Below, one piece after another: positions 45,515 to 53,776 of a stretch of 64,000 nucleotides of DNA. The DNA is taken from NCBI GenBank assembly GCA_017513245.1, contig JAFXGK010000023.1, positions 25,225 through 89,224 on the forward strand. The letters run 5' to 3'. The position numbers and the translations under genes are program-made. Numbering within the stretch: the stretch's first letter is position 1; each line of letters opens with the position of its first letter. The notes under the pieces are model-generated. The model saw nothing but the letters and a program-made list of their open reading frames with translations, did not search any database and was not told the DNA's origin. This stretch comes from Clostridia bacterium (GTDB lineage: Bacteria; Bacillota; Clostridia; Oscillospirales; Acutalibacteraceae).

Positions 45515-46876
45515 ATGAACGAAAAGATTATAATTACTCCCGAGAACGCTGCAGAAGAGTTCAAAAAGCTTTCGCGCGGCATCGAGGATGTATACACCGT
45601 AGACCAGGGCTATAACACCAAAAGAGGTCTTCGCAACGACGACGGCACCGGTGTTTTAGTGGGCGTTACCGATATCGGCAGCGTTATGGGCTACTATCTT
45701 GAGGACGGTGAGCGCGTTCCCACCGAGGGTAAGCTTTATTACCGCGGAATCAACGTTCACGATATCATAAAGGAGCATCGCGAAAAGGGCACCTTCGGAT
45801 ACGAAGAGGTTGCTTTTCTCCTGCTTTTCGGCAAGCTGCCGACCGAGGAGGAGTTCGAGCACTTCAACGCCCTCTTATCCAAAAACCGCAAGCTGCCCGA
45901 CAGCTTCACGGAGGACGTTCTTCTTCGCGCGCCCTCACGCAACATTATGAACCAACTGTCACGCGGAATTGAGGCACTTTACTCCTACGACGAGATTGAC
46001 GATGATACATCACCCGAGAATTTGCTTCGTCAGTCGATCGAGCTTATCGCCCGTTTCCCCTCGATAGTTGCCAACGCTTACGCCGTTAAGCGTCACCGTT
46101 TTTACGGTAAATCGCTCTACATTCACAACCCGAAATCGAGCCTTTCGCTTTCGGAAAACTTCCTTCGTATGGTGCGTCCCGACAAGACCTACACCGACGA
46201 GGAAGCCAAGCTGCTTGATATAATGCTTATCCTGCACGCAGAGCACGGTGGCGGAAACAACTCGGCCTTCGTTTGCCGCGCCGTTTCCTCAAGCGGAACC
46301 GATACCTACAGCGCCATTGCGGCGGCCGTAAACTCGCTTAAAGGTCCGCTTCACGGCGGCGCCAACGCCAAGGTTATGGAAATGGTTAAGTTCATTAAAG
46401 AAGAACTCCCCGATTATTCGGACGAAAACAAGCTCCGCGAGTATTTAGGAAAACTTCTTGACGGCACCGCAGGCGACCGTTCGGGCAAGATTTACGGACT
46501 CGGACACGCCGTATACACCATTTCGGATCCGCGCGCAGTATCCATTCGCGAATGCGCAGCCTCGCTCGCCGAAAAGCACGGCAGACTCGAAGAACTTCGT
46601 CTGCTTGAGAACATCGAGCGCATCGGCAAGGAACTTATTATGGAGCGCAAAAATATGACCCTTCCCATCTGCGCAAACGTCGACCTTTATTCCGGTTTTG
46701 TTTACGATATGCTCGGCATCCCCGAAGACCTTTATACTCCCCTGTTTGCCATTGCCCGAGTTACGGGCTGGTGCGCGCACAGAATGGAGGAGCTTATCTC
46801 CTGCAAGCGCATTATGCGTCCCGCCTACAAGGCCGCCATCAAAAAGGTTCCCTACACCCCCATCGACCAACGATAA
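45515..46876 (+). CDS. gltA: Citrate synthase
   Basis: Condenses oxaloacetate and acetyl-CoA to citrate; cytoplasmic, 453 aa, within the usual range. It starts at ATG behind GAGAAGGTG. Catalytic blocks are visible: LHAEHGGGNNSAFVCR with the first catalytic His, LKGPLHGGAN, and GLGHAVYTISDPRA with the second. The late segment YSGFVYDMLGIPEDLYTPLFAIARVTGW is also characteristic. Divergence from the hydratase-icd pair marks a compact oxidative branch for 2-oxoglutarate and glutamate supply. Confidence 0.96.
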   Translation: MNEKIIITPENAAEEFKKLSRGIEDVYTVDQGYNTKRGLRNDDGTGVLVGVTDIGSVMGYYLEDGERVPTEGKLYYRGINVHDIIKEHREKGTFGYEEVAFLLLFGKLPTEEEFEHFNALLSKNRKLPDSFTEDVLLRAPSRNIMNQLSRGIEALYSYDEIDDDTSPENLLRQSIELIARFPSIVANAYAVKRHRFYGKSLYIHNPKSSLSLSENFLRMVRPDKTYTDEEAKLLDIMLILHAEHGGGNNSAFVCRAVSSSGTDTYSAIAAAVNSLKGPLHGGANAKVMEMVKFIKEELPDYSDENKLREYLGKLLDGTAGDRSGKIYGLGHAVYTISDPRAVSIRECAASLAEKHGRLEELRLLENIERIGKELIMERKNMTLPICANVDLYSGFVYDMLGIPEDLYTPLFAIARVTGWCAHRMEELISCKRIMRPAYKAAIKKVPYTPIDQR

Positions 46877-46880
46877 ACCT

Positions 46881-46912
46881 AAAACCTCCACCCTGTTCGG
46901 GCGGAGGTTTTT
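46881..46912 (+). terminator. Terminator after citrate synthase
   Basis: AAAACCTCC-a-CCC pairs with GGG-c-GGAGGTTTT around a short loop, followed by T-rich sequence, 5 bp past the stop. Confidence 0.88.
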
Positions 46913-46954
46913 ATTTTCTTCGTTTCGTTTTGTGCAAAAAGTTCTTTTTGTGTA

Positions 46955-46983
46955 TTTACTTTATATTTTTTATAGATTATACT
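46955..46983 (+). promoter_or_regulatory. Promoter of the 636-aa glycosidase gene
   Basis: TTTACT, 17 bp, TATACT, about 35 bp before the start codon. Confidence 0.6.
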
Positions 46984-47017
46984 GTGAGCGGAACCAAAAA
47001 TTTTGGAGGTTTTTGTT

Positions 47018-48928
47018 ATGAGTATACTTAAAATTAAAAACACCGCACCGGTACAGAAGGATTTCTGGGGCAACGGCGCCATTTATCACGGCTATGCCGG
47101 TATGCCCGACGAGTGCGGCAGAGTATATACCGAGGAACAATGCATCGAGGAGGCTCGCCGCATTAAGGAAATGCGTCTTAAAATCGCCCGTACATTCTAC
47201 GGTTGGTGGGCCTGGGATGAAAAGACGAACACCTGGGACTGGGAAAACGACACCATGAAGGCATTCTACCGCTGGCTGGGTCGCATGAAGGACGCAGGCG
47301 TTACGGTTGCCCTTAATATGGGCTGGTGCTCGCCCGGCGACATAAACTCCAGCAGCTGGAACGGTAAAAGCCCCTTCACCGTAGAAGGGGACTGGGAAAA
47401 AAGCCTCGAAAATTACGGCAATTTCGCAAGCGAGACGGTTTATCAGCTTATAGAAAAACGCGGCTTTGACAACGTAAAGATTTTCGTGCTGTTTACCGAG
47501 CCGCAGCGTTATTCGGGAAAGCCTAACGACCCGGCTCAAACGCCCTTTGAGTTGTGGGCAGACGGAGCGCGCGCCGCACACAAGGCACTCGTGCGTGACG
47601 GCCGCCGCGACAAGATAATACTTATGGGACCCAACGAGGGCAGTACCGCGTATAGCCCGATGGTCAAGCATTTTGCCGAAACCGAGCCCGATATCGTTGA
47701 TATCTTCTCGAGTCACAACTATCAGTGGGTGCCGGCCGCAAAGCCCGAATTCATAAAAACCGGCAAGACTTACTGCTGTCTTACCGTTTACTATTCGCGT
47801 ATGAGCCGACGCGTAAGCCTAAAGCCCAACACCGAGTACGAAGCGGTTATTGATATGCTTTATAAGAGCGATTTCCCCGAGCAGGAGGGCTCTTATATCT
47901 TCGGCGTCTGCAAGGATCATCCGTCGGGTGACATTCAGTCGACGGGACTGGCAGCCAAAATTCCCGGCAGCACCGTTCAGATTACCCCGTCCGATTTATC
48001 CGAGGACTATAAAAAGATTTCGGTTAAGTTCAATTCGGGTGACGGCGGCGACGGTGTTTTCGGTATTTTCTGCGCGCTTAAATCCCCTAAAGAACTCGAC
48101 GGAAAGACTGCCTGCGTTACCAATCCCGAGGACCGACGTCGACCCGGCTACTGCTTTATCGACAGTATGGTTCTGCTTGAGGGCGAAGAAAAGAAGAATA
48201 TTATCGAAAACGCTTATTTCGAAAACGAATACGACGGCTGGTTCCACAATTCCACTGCAGGCGGCGTAACCGAGCCTTACAAGGACTGGTGTATGTGGGC
48301 CAATACCGCGCTTGATTTTATTCCCGGCGAGCGCCCCGATAAGGCCTTCTGCTACGATGAATACAACATCACCTACGACCGTGATAACGGACACCACGAG
48401 ATGGGTGCAGAGCTTGTCGACGCGGCCGTTGCATTTATGAACTGCGGCGTTCGTTTTTCGCTGCTTTGGACGCTGTTTGACCAGCAGTGGCCCAACAACC
48501 ACTCAAACAATGCCGACTCGTTTGTCGACGGTGACCACCGCTGCGGTCTTATGCCGGTGCTCACGCGTTCCTACGTTCCGCACAAGGCATATTACGCATT
48601 TACCCTTGTTTCCCGCTACGTTGACGCACACAGCGCGATATATGAGGGCGAGGGTGAAAACGCTGTTCACACCACTATGGCGGTATCACCCGAGGGCGAC
48701 ATTACGGTTATCGTCGTAAACCACAAGGCAAAGAGCGACGACTTTACCCTCTGCTTCGATAAGGCCATCGAAAAAACCTTCTATCGCCACAACTACGACC
48801 CCGATACACTCGTTCGCGACGAGAGCGCGACCATAATTCCTGCCGATAAGGAATTTGCAGCAGATGATACGCTTTGCGACACAATCGCTCCCTACGGCGT
48901 TATCGTTTACACAACCAAAAAAGACTAA
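47018..48928 (+). CDS. Cytoplasmic glycosidase-like protein with inserted beta domain
   Basis: A 636-aa protein from the ATG at 47018, well spaced from GGAGG; an upstream TTG overlaps that site and is rejected. No signal peptide. The TIM barrel begins near residue 15: DFWGNGAIYHGYAG, then MRLKIARTFYGWWAWDE, with a likely acid/base Glu161 in VLFTEPQRY. A second candidate carboxylate, Glu in AFCYDEYNITYD, lies near residue 448. Between them (about 250-410) sits a CBM-like beta insertion (LKPNTEYEAVIDMLYKSDF). The end is a beta domain. The overall style is clan GH-A and related to the two glycosidases of the main locus, but the family is not assigned. Confidence 0.75.
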   Translation: MSILKIKNTAPVQKDFWGNGAIYHGYAGMPDECGRVYTEEQCIEEARRIKEMRLKIARTFYGWWAWDEKTNTWDWENDTMKAFYRWLGRMKDAGVTVALNMGWCSPGDINSSSWNGKSPFTVEGDWEKSLENYGNFASETVYQLIEKRGFDNVKIFVLFTEPQRYSGKPNDPAQTPFELWADGARAAHKALVRDGRRDKIILMGPNEGSTAYSPMVKHFAETEPDIVDIFSSHNYQWVPAAKPEFIKTGKTYCCLTVYYSRMSRRVSLKPNTEYEAVIDMLYKSDFPEQEGSYIFGVCKDHPSGDIQSTGLAAKIPGSTVQITPSDLSEDYKKISVKFNSGDGGDGVFGIFCALKSPKELDGKTACVTNPEDRRRPGYCFIDSMVLLEGEEKKNIIENAYFENEYDGWFHNSTAGGVTEPYKDWCMWANTALDFIPGERPDKAFCYDEYNITYDRDNGHHEMGAELVDAAVAFMNCGVRFSLLWTLFDQQWPNNHSNNADSFVDGDHRCGLMPVLTRSYVPHKAYYAFTLVSRYVDAHSAIYEGEGENAVHTTMAVSPEGDITVIVVNHKAKSDDFTLCFDKAIEKTFYRHNYDPDTLVRDESATIIPADKEFAADDTLCDTIAPYGVIVYTTKKD

Positions 48929-48966
48929 AAAATGCGGTGCAGAGCCTTCTGTACCGCATTTTTTTA
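48929..48966 (+). terminator. Terminator after the 636-aa glycosidase gene
   Basis: AATGCGGT...ACCGCATT stem extended by CAG/CTG, followed by seven T residues. Confidence 0.88.
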
Positions 48967-48995
48967 TTGCTTTTCGCCCGTAGCAAGAGTATTAT
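48967..48995 (+). promoter_or_regulatory. Promoter of the PHP-pfkB pair
   Basis: TTGCTT, 17 bp, TATTAT, about 24 bp before the TTG start of the PHP gene. Confidence 0.55.
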
Positions 48996-49018
48996 AAATA
49001 CAGATTGGAGTGATACCC

Positions 49019-49837
49019 TTGCTATACGATATGCATCTTCATTCAAACCTTTCGCACGACGCTGAAAGCACACCGGAAAAAATGTGCGAAACGGCAATAA
49101 AAAACGGGCTTTCGGGCATTGCATTCAGCGATCATTGCGACCCTCATATTACGCCGCTTAACAAAATGCTCGAAGACGCAAAAAGAAACCACCGCGTCTA
49201 TGACGATATGAAAAAGGAATACGGCGACAGTCTTTATATTATGAGCTCTATAGAAATCGGCGATGCTCACGATTTTTTCGAGGGCACGCAGCAGGTAGCC
49301 GCCGCACTGCCTTATGATTCGGTTATTGGTTCTGTTCACGTTATGAAGGACGCGTTCGGCAAGCATACACCGCACACACAGATTGACTTTTCCGGTTTCT
49401 CGCAGGACGCGATAGACGAATACCTAAACGCTTATTTTAACGCTTTAGAATTTATTGCGAAAAAAGCGGATTTTGATATTCTTGCGCATTTAACCCTGCC
49501 CATAAGATATATCAGCGGCAAATACAACAGAGCGATTAGTTTTGAAAAGTATATGCCGCAGATAAAGCGCATTTTGAGCGTTATAATTGACCGCAAAATC
49601 GCGCTGGAAATCAATACCTCCGAGATTGGAAAAACGCTCAACGACACCCTGCCTTCGATGGATATCGCAGCACTTTATAAGAGTATGGGCGGCAGCCTTA
49701 TAACCCTCGGTTCGGATGCCCACGTGGCCGATACACTCGGCAACGGACTTAAGGAAGCGCGCGATATGCTGCTGCAAAACGGCATAACACAGGCCTGCTA
49801 TTTTAAGGACCGCAACCCGATTTTCTATGCGCTTTAA
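49019..49837 (+). CDS. PHP-domain phosphatase, histidinol-phosphatase (HisK) like
   Basis: Metal-dependent phosphoesterase of the PHP family, 272 aa. The TTG at 49019 is chosen because GGAG lies 8 nt upstream; the GTG at 49010 overlaps that site. Metal ligands are visible in YDMHLHSNLSHDAES, FSDHCDPH and MSSIEIGDAHDF, with later His/Asp in DILAHLTLPIRY and TLGSDAHVADTLG. The family dephosphorylates histidinol phosphate, but no his genes are nearby and it is followed by a sugar kinase, so a sugar phosphate substrate is possible. Confidence 0.87.
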   Translation: MLYDMHLHSNLSHDAESTPEKMCETAIKNGLSGIAFSDHCDPHITPLNKMLEDAKRNHRVYDDMKKEYGDSLYIMSSIEIGDAHDFFEGTQQVAAALPYDSVIGSVHVMKDAFGKHTPHTQIDFSGFSQDAIDEYLNAYFNALEFIAKKADFDILAHLTLPIRYISGKYNRAISFEKYMPQIKRILSVIIDRKIALEINTSEIGKTLNDTLPSMDIAALYKSMGGSLITLGSDAHVADTLGNGLKEARDMLLQNGITQACYFKDRNPIFYAL

Positions 49838-49846
49838 GGAGGAAAT

Positions 49847-50698
49847 ATGAAGGTTTTAGCTTTAGGTGAAATCATTTGGGACGTATACGCAGACGAAAAG
49901 CACATTGGCGGCGCTCCGCTTAATTTTGCGGCGCATATGGCCTTACTCGGTAACGAAAGTTATCTTTTATCGGCAGTCGGCGGCGACGAGCTTGCAGCTC
50001 CCGCAAAAGAGGCACTCGAGCGCTTTGGTGTTCGGTGTGACCTTGTTCAAACCGTACCCGATAAGGCTACCGGCAAATGCCTTGTCACGCTTGATAGTCA
50101 CGGTATACCAAACTATGATTTGCAGACCGATACGGCCTACGATTATCTGTCGTGTGACGGCGTTACGGGCGATTTTGACGCACTCTGCTTCGGCACGCTT
50201 ATTCAGCGCAGTGAGCAAAACGTAACGGTCATTAAGGATATACTTTCAAAGCACTGTTTTTCGCATATTTTCTGTGATATAAACCTTCGAAAACCCTTTT
50301 ATAATCGCGAGAGTATTTTGCTTTGTGCAAACAGCGCCACGATACTTAAAATCAGCCGCGAGGAGTTAGCCGAGGCCTGCTCTTTGCTTTTGGGAAAAGA
50401 AATTTTTGCACCCGCTACCGCAGCGAGGGCTCTTTCGGCCGCTTTTTGCAATTTAAGGCTGATAATTATAACCCTCGACAGCGACGGTGCGTTTGTATTC
50501 GACACACGAGAAAAACGCTCCTATTTCTCCCCTGCAAAGGCCGCACGCGTGGTATCCACCGTTGGCGCAGGCGACAGCTTTTCGGCCGCGTTTTTATCAT
50601 CTTATGCTGTCGACGGCGATATAAACCACGCGCTTGACTGCGCAATTTCGCTCAGTTCCTACGTAGTATCAAGGGCCGAGGCAGTACCCGAAAAATAA
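49847..50698 (+). CDS. PfkB-family sugar kinase (fructokinase-like)
   Basis: Ribokinase/PfkB-fold kinase, 283 aa, starting 9 bp after the PHP gene with AAGGAGG. The N-terminal substrate motif is GGAPLNFAAHMALLGNESYLLSAV-like (residues about 24-45). The ATP/catalytic signature VSTVGAGDSFSAAF (about 239-252) contains the base Asp. The sequence is closest in style to bacterial fructokinases (LALGEIIWDVYADEKHIGGAP). It would phosphorylate an imported hexose for glycolysis. Co-transcription with the phosphatase is likely. Confidence 0.9.
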   Translation: MKVLALGEIIWDVYADEKHIGGAPLNFAAHMALLGNESYLLSAVGGDELAAPAKEALERFGVRCDLVQTVPDKATGKCLVTLDSHGIPNYDLQTDTAYDYLSCDGVTGDFDALCFGTLIQRSEQNVTVIKDILSKHCFSHIFCDINLRKPFYNRESILLCANSATILKISREELAEACSLLLGKEIFAPATAARALSAAFCNLRLIIITLDSDGAFVFDTREKRSYFSPAKAARVVSTVGAGDSFSAAFLSSYAVDGDINHALDCAISLSSYVVSRAEAVPEK

Positions 50699-50700
50699 AA

Positions 50701-50731
50701 AAAGACTGTGGAAAAATCCACAGTCTTTTTT
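50701..50731. terminator. Bidirectional terminator between pfkB and the small lipoprotein gene
   Basis: AAGACTGTGGA and TCCACAGTCTT arms with poly-A before and poly-T after serve both convergent genes. Confidence 0.9.
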
Positions 50732-50736
50732 GCTTT

Positions 50737-50973
50737 TTACTTAAAAAGATCGTCGAGGTCGATATCCAAATCGCCAAGTTCGTCCATGCCCTCTTCGATT
50801 TCTTCGCGGCAGTCCTCACAAACGACCATTTCGACGTCGAAAAGTTCAATCTTATGTTCCTTCGACTTCTTGTTTTCACCGCAACAGTCGCATTTAAAGG
50901 TTTTCTCGCCGCAGGCGCAAAGAAGCGATGCCATCATAAGCACTGCCAGCATAACAGCAAAAATCTTTTTCAT
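50737..50973 (-). CDS. Small lipoprotein with CxxC zinc-ribbon-like motif
   Basis: A 78-aa protein from the ATG at 50973, with AAGGGG upstream. It has a signal peptide with lipobox LCAC (Cys near residue 21). The mature part has two Cys pairs, FKCDCCGENKKS and VVCEDCREEIEEG, suggesting a small metal-binding knuckle, and a very acidic tail (DELGDLDIDLDDLFK). Function is unknown. It converges on pfkB and is divergent from the thioesterase gene. Confidence 0.75.
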   Translation of the reverse strand: MKKIFAVMLAVLMMASLLCACGEKTFKCDCCGENKKSKEHKIELFDVEMVVCEDCREEIEEGMDELGDLDIDLDDLFK

Positions 50974-51076
50974 TTTTATGTACCCCTTTTCGTTTGTACT
51001 TTGGTGCGCCGTGCACACCTACTGCATTTTTATGATAAACCCTTGGAATTAAAAAGTCAATGTTAACAATATGTTT

Positions 51077-51105
51077 TTGATTTTTTTATTCTGCTGTGTT
51101 ATTAT
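51077..51105 (+). promoter_or_regulatory. Promoter of the thioesterase-thioredoxin pair
   Basis: TTGATT, 17 bp, TATTAT, about 24 bp before the thioesterase ATG. Confidence 0.6.
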
Positions 51106-51128
51106 GGTACCAAAGGAGCGATATTGCT

Positions 51129-51830
51129 ATGTTCACCCAAAACTATACGCTGCGCTACGGCGATTATAAAGATTTCGAATCGGTAAAGCCGTCGGCTCTG
51201 CTGGACGTTATACAGGACGTCGCAATCCGCAATTCGGAGCATTGCGGCTACGGCCTTTATAAAATGCGTGAGCTTAATATGGCCTGGCTTTTGCAGGGTA
51301 TAAATCTGCATATCGACCGTCTTCCCCACCCTGCACGTGAAATTACGGTTAAGACCGCCGTTCGCGATATGAAGGGGGTCGTTTCCGACCGTGGCACAAT
51401 AATCGAACAAAACGGAGAGATTTGTGCAAAATCGGTTGCCGCTTGGTTTTTATTCGACGGAAACCGTATGCGACCCGTCCGCATTCCCGAGGATATGGCC
51501 GCCCACTACGAAAGCTGTGATTTCGGCGACGATTTTTTCAACTATAAAAAACCCACCATTTCCGATGCGGAAGAGCTTTATACCGTACGCGTCTGTAGCA
51601 GTCATACAGACACAAACAACCACCTGAACAACCAGAAAAGCGCCGAAATGCTGCTCGATGCGCTGCCCGGAGAATTTTCCTTTTCGGATATGAGCATACT
51701 TTATAAAAAAGCCGCATATCCGGACGATACGCTTACCGTTTGCCGCGGAGAAATCGAAAACGGATATTTTGTAAAACTTATTAATAAAGACGGCGAGCTT
51801 TGCGTTGCCGCAAGTTTTGAAAACAAATAG
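51129..51830 (+). CDS. Acyl-ACP thioesterase-like hotdog-fold protein
   Basis: A 233-aa cytoplasmic protein; the ATG at 51129 is chosen for its AAAGGAG site. It has two hotdog repeats. The first holds VKPSALLDVIQDVAIRNSEHCGYGLYKM and MAWLLQGINLHIDRLPHPARE. The second starts RVCSSHTDTNNHLNNQKSAEMLLDA, whose Asp-x-Asn-x-His pattern matches the acyl-ACP thioesterase (FatA-like) catalytic site. It would release fatty acids from acyl carrier protein. The thioredoxin gene follows by 12 bp. Confidence 0.87.
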   Translation: MFTQNYTLRYGDYKDFESVKPSALLDVIQDVAIRNSEHCGYGLYKMRELNMAWLLQGINLHIDRLPHPAREITVKTAVRDMKGVVSDRGTIIEQNGEICAKSVAAWFLFDGNRMRPVRIPEDMAAHYESCDFGDDFFNYKKPTISDAEELYTVRVCSSHTDTNNHLNNQKSAEMLLDALPGEFSFSDMSILYKKAAYPDDTLTVCRGEIENGYFVKLINKDGELCVAASFENK

Positions 51831-51842
51831 GAGGACAAAAAT

Positions 51843-52142
51843 ATGAACTATGTAAACAGCGCTAATTTCGAAACGGAAGTACTTAAGAGTGAGCAGACCG
51901 TTCTGCTTGATTTTTATGCCGATTGGTGCGGCCCCTGCCAGATGCTTTCTCCGATTTTAGAGGAGGTTGCAGCCCTAAGACCCGACGTTAAAATCTGCAA
52001 GGTTGACGTTGACAAGGACCCTGCGCTCGCAATGCAGTTCGGCATTAACTCCATCCCTGCTCTCTTTGTTATCAAGGGCGGTCAGGTCACTAACCAGTCG
52101 CTCGGACTGCGTGCCAAGCAGGACATTCTTAATATGCTTTAA
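51843..52142 (+). CDS. trxA: Thioredoxin
   Basis: Cytoplasmic thiol-disulfide oxidoreductase, 99 aa. The active site WCGPC has Cys29 and Cys32; the cis-Pro lies in NSIPALFVIKGG. The ATG has AGGAGG upstream. No thioredoxin reductase gene is nearby. Confidence 0.94.
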   Translation: MNYVNSANFETEVLKSEQTVLLDFYADWCGPCQMLSPILEEVAALRPDVKICKVDVDKDPALAMQFGINSIPALFVIKGGQVTNQSLGLRAKQDILNML

Positions 52143-52177
52143 AAAAACAGGGCTTCTGCTTGAAGCCCTGTTTTTTT
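52142..52177. terminator. Bidirectional terminator between trxA and the CDF exporter gene
   Basis: CAGGGCTTC and GAAGCCCTG arms with a 5-nt loop are flanked by seven A and seven T residues. Confidence 0.92.
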
Positions 52178-53066
52178 AGTGATGATGGTGATGACGGCAG
52201 GCGTGTTCTGCTTTCGGCAGGCGGCAACAAAATTCATCGCACACTTCACCAACCTCTTCAAGTTCGAGGGTTGCGTGAAGTATTCCGTGCTCGGAAAGTT
52301 CCTCTCGTACCAGGCGTTTTATTTCGGCTGCGGCGCCCGAATGCACTATATGCATAGTAGCGTAATTTACGTTGCCGTCAAGGCTGCGCACGTGAATATG
52401 ATGCGCCGAATCCACCCCGTCTATTTCGCAAAGACGGCGCTTAATTTCGTCTACGTTTATACCGTTCGGAGTTCTTTCCAAGAAGATATCGAGTATTTCT
52501 TTCATCCCTTTAATAGCGTTTATCAGTATGAAAACCGCTACGGCTATCGACATTGCGGGGTCTAAAAATGCCCAATCGGTAAAGCGCATAACGACGGCGC
52601 CGATAAGCACAACGGCCCATCCGAGCACATCCTCGAGCATATGCAGATTTACGGCTCTCTGTCCTACCGTTTTACCGTGTGAGGTTACAATTGCGGCTAA
52701 AAGGTTTACCAAAAGTCCAATGACGGCAAAAACCATCATTCCGCTGTAATCAATAATCTCGGGATGGAAAAACCGCATTATGGCGCGGTATATTACCACT
52801 ATGGAGCCGAGGAATAAAACCAAAAGCGTAACTCCGCCGCCCAGCACCGAATAACGGGCATAGCCGTAGGTATATTTATCGTCGGGGTTGCGGCGACTCT
52901 TTCGCTCAAATATATACGACACACCGATACTGAGCGAATCGCCGAGGTCGTGCACCGCGTCGGAGGCTATTGCAATACTGCCGGTCAGTATGCCGCCTGC
53001 GATTTCGATTACTGCAAAGGTTAGATTAAGTATAAAGGCTATGAGAATGTTTTTTTGGTTTTTCAT
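52176..53066 (-). CDS. Cation diffusion facilitator (zinc/cobalt exporter, CzcD-like)
   Basis: Membrane antiporter exporting divalent metals, 296 aa from the ATG at 53066 with AGGAGG. Six hydrophobic segments are visible. Metal-site residues fit ASDAVHDLGDSLSIG in helix 2 and NLHMLEDVLGWAVV in helix 5. The cytoplasmic C-terminal domain (DGVDSAHHIHVRSLDGN) is present. A Cys/His tail (CCRLPKAEHACRHHHHH) should bind zinc or a similar metal. It diverges from a TetR gene with shared palindromes, suggesting repression by that regulator. Confidence 0.93.
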   Translation of the reverse strand: MKNQKNILIAFILNLTFAVIEIAGGILTGSIAIASDAVHDLGDSLSIGVSYIFERKSRRNPDDKYTYGYARYSVLGGGVTLLVLFLGSIVVIYRAIMRFFHPEIIDYSGMMVFAVIGLLVNLLAAIVTSHGKTVGQRAVNLHMLEDVLGWAVVLIGAVVMRFTDWAFLDPAMSIAVAVFILINAIKGMKEILDIFLERTPNGINVDEIKRRLCEIDGVDSAHHIHVRSLDGNVNYATMHIVHSGAAAEIKRLVREELSEHGILHATLELEEVGEVCDEFCCRLPKAEHACRHHHHH

Positions 53067-53117
53067 GCTGCCTCCTGTTGACTTTTTACGCATTTTATAA
53101 TACTATATATTCGTTAA

Positions 53118-53132
53118 AGAACATTTTGTTCT
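53118..53132. promoter_or_regulatory. Palindrome, putative TetR operator 1
   Basis: AGAACA-ttt-TGTTCT lies about 50 bp upstream of the CDF start, where its promoter should be. The same half-site occurs in the larger palindrome near the tetR gene. Confidence 0.5.
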
Positions 53133-53178
53133 GTAATTATTGTATGCTAAGAAAAAAATCTTTTCAACGTGCAATAAC

Positions 53179-53208
53179 CCTTCTTTGTTCGTTAGTGAAC
53201 AAAGAAGG
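53179..53208. promoter_or_regulatory. Palindrome, putative TetR operator 2
   Basis: CCTTCTTTGTTC and GAACAAAGAAGG are perfect 12-bp arms around 6 bp, ending 22 bp before the tetR ATG. A further TTTGTTC-like half-site follows. The site could repress both divergent genes. Confidence 0.6.
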
Positions 53209-53230
53209 TAATTTGTTCGGGAGGACCTAA

Positions 53231-53761
53231 ATGGACAGACGTCAAAAAAGAACCAGACGGGCAATTTTCGATGCCTTTTGCTCACTGCTTGAGCGCAAGC
53301 GTTACGACCATATAACCGTTCAGGATATTATCGACGAGGCCGATGTCGGCCGAACCACCTTTTATTCGCATTTCGAAACCAAGGATTTATTGCTTGACGC
53401 CCTTTGCGAAGAGCTTTTTTGCCACATCTTCGAGCACGACTCCTGCCCTTTTTCGGGGAACGATAACGACCTTGAGGGAAAGCTTTCGCATATTTTGTGG
53501 CACATACGCGACAGCAAAAAGGACATCGGCGTGCTGATAAGCGACAGCAGTGACCTTTTTATGGGGTATTTTAAACGCCACCTGCGCGCGATTTTCGAGC
53601 TGCATATCGATAGTTTTCATATAAACGTGCCAAAAGATTTTCTGCTTAATCACCTCGTCGGCAGCTTTTCGGACACCGTTCGTTGGTGGATGCGCGAGGG
53701 TATGAAAACTCCGCCCGAAAGGGTTGCGGGATATTTTATGCAGATGACCGAAAAACACTGA
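53231..53761 (+). CDS. TetR/AcrR-family transcriptional regulator
   Basis: A 176-aa repressor. The N-terminal HTH is RRAIFDAFCSLLERKRYDHITVQDIIDEADVGRTTFYSHFETKDLLLDAL (residues about 9-58), canonical for TetR. The C-terminal ligand domain is helical, ending with VGSFSDTVRWWMREGMKTPPERVAGYFMQM, similar to the TetR_C group found with clostridial stress and efflux genes. It has a GGGAGG site and palindromes upstream. Divergence from the CDF exporter makes it the probable regulator; the ligand is unknown. Confidence 0.92.
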   Translation: MDRRQKRTRRAIFDAFCSLLERKRYDHITVQDIIDEADVGRTTFYSHFETKDLLLDALCEELFCHIFEHDSCPFSGNDNDLEGKLSHILWHIRDSKKDIGVLISDSSDLFMGYFKRHLRAIFELHIDSFHINVPKDFLLNHLVGSFSDTVRWWMREGMKTPPERVAGYFMQMTEKH

Positions 53762-53776
53762 TTTTGGGAGAAAAAT

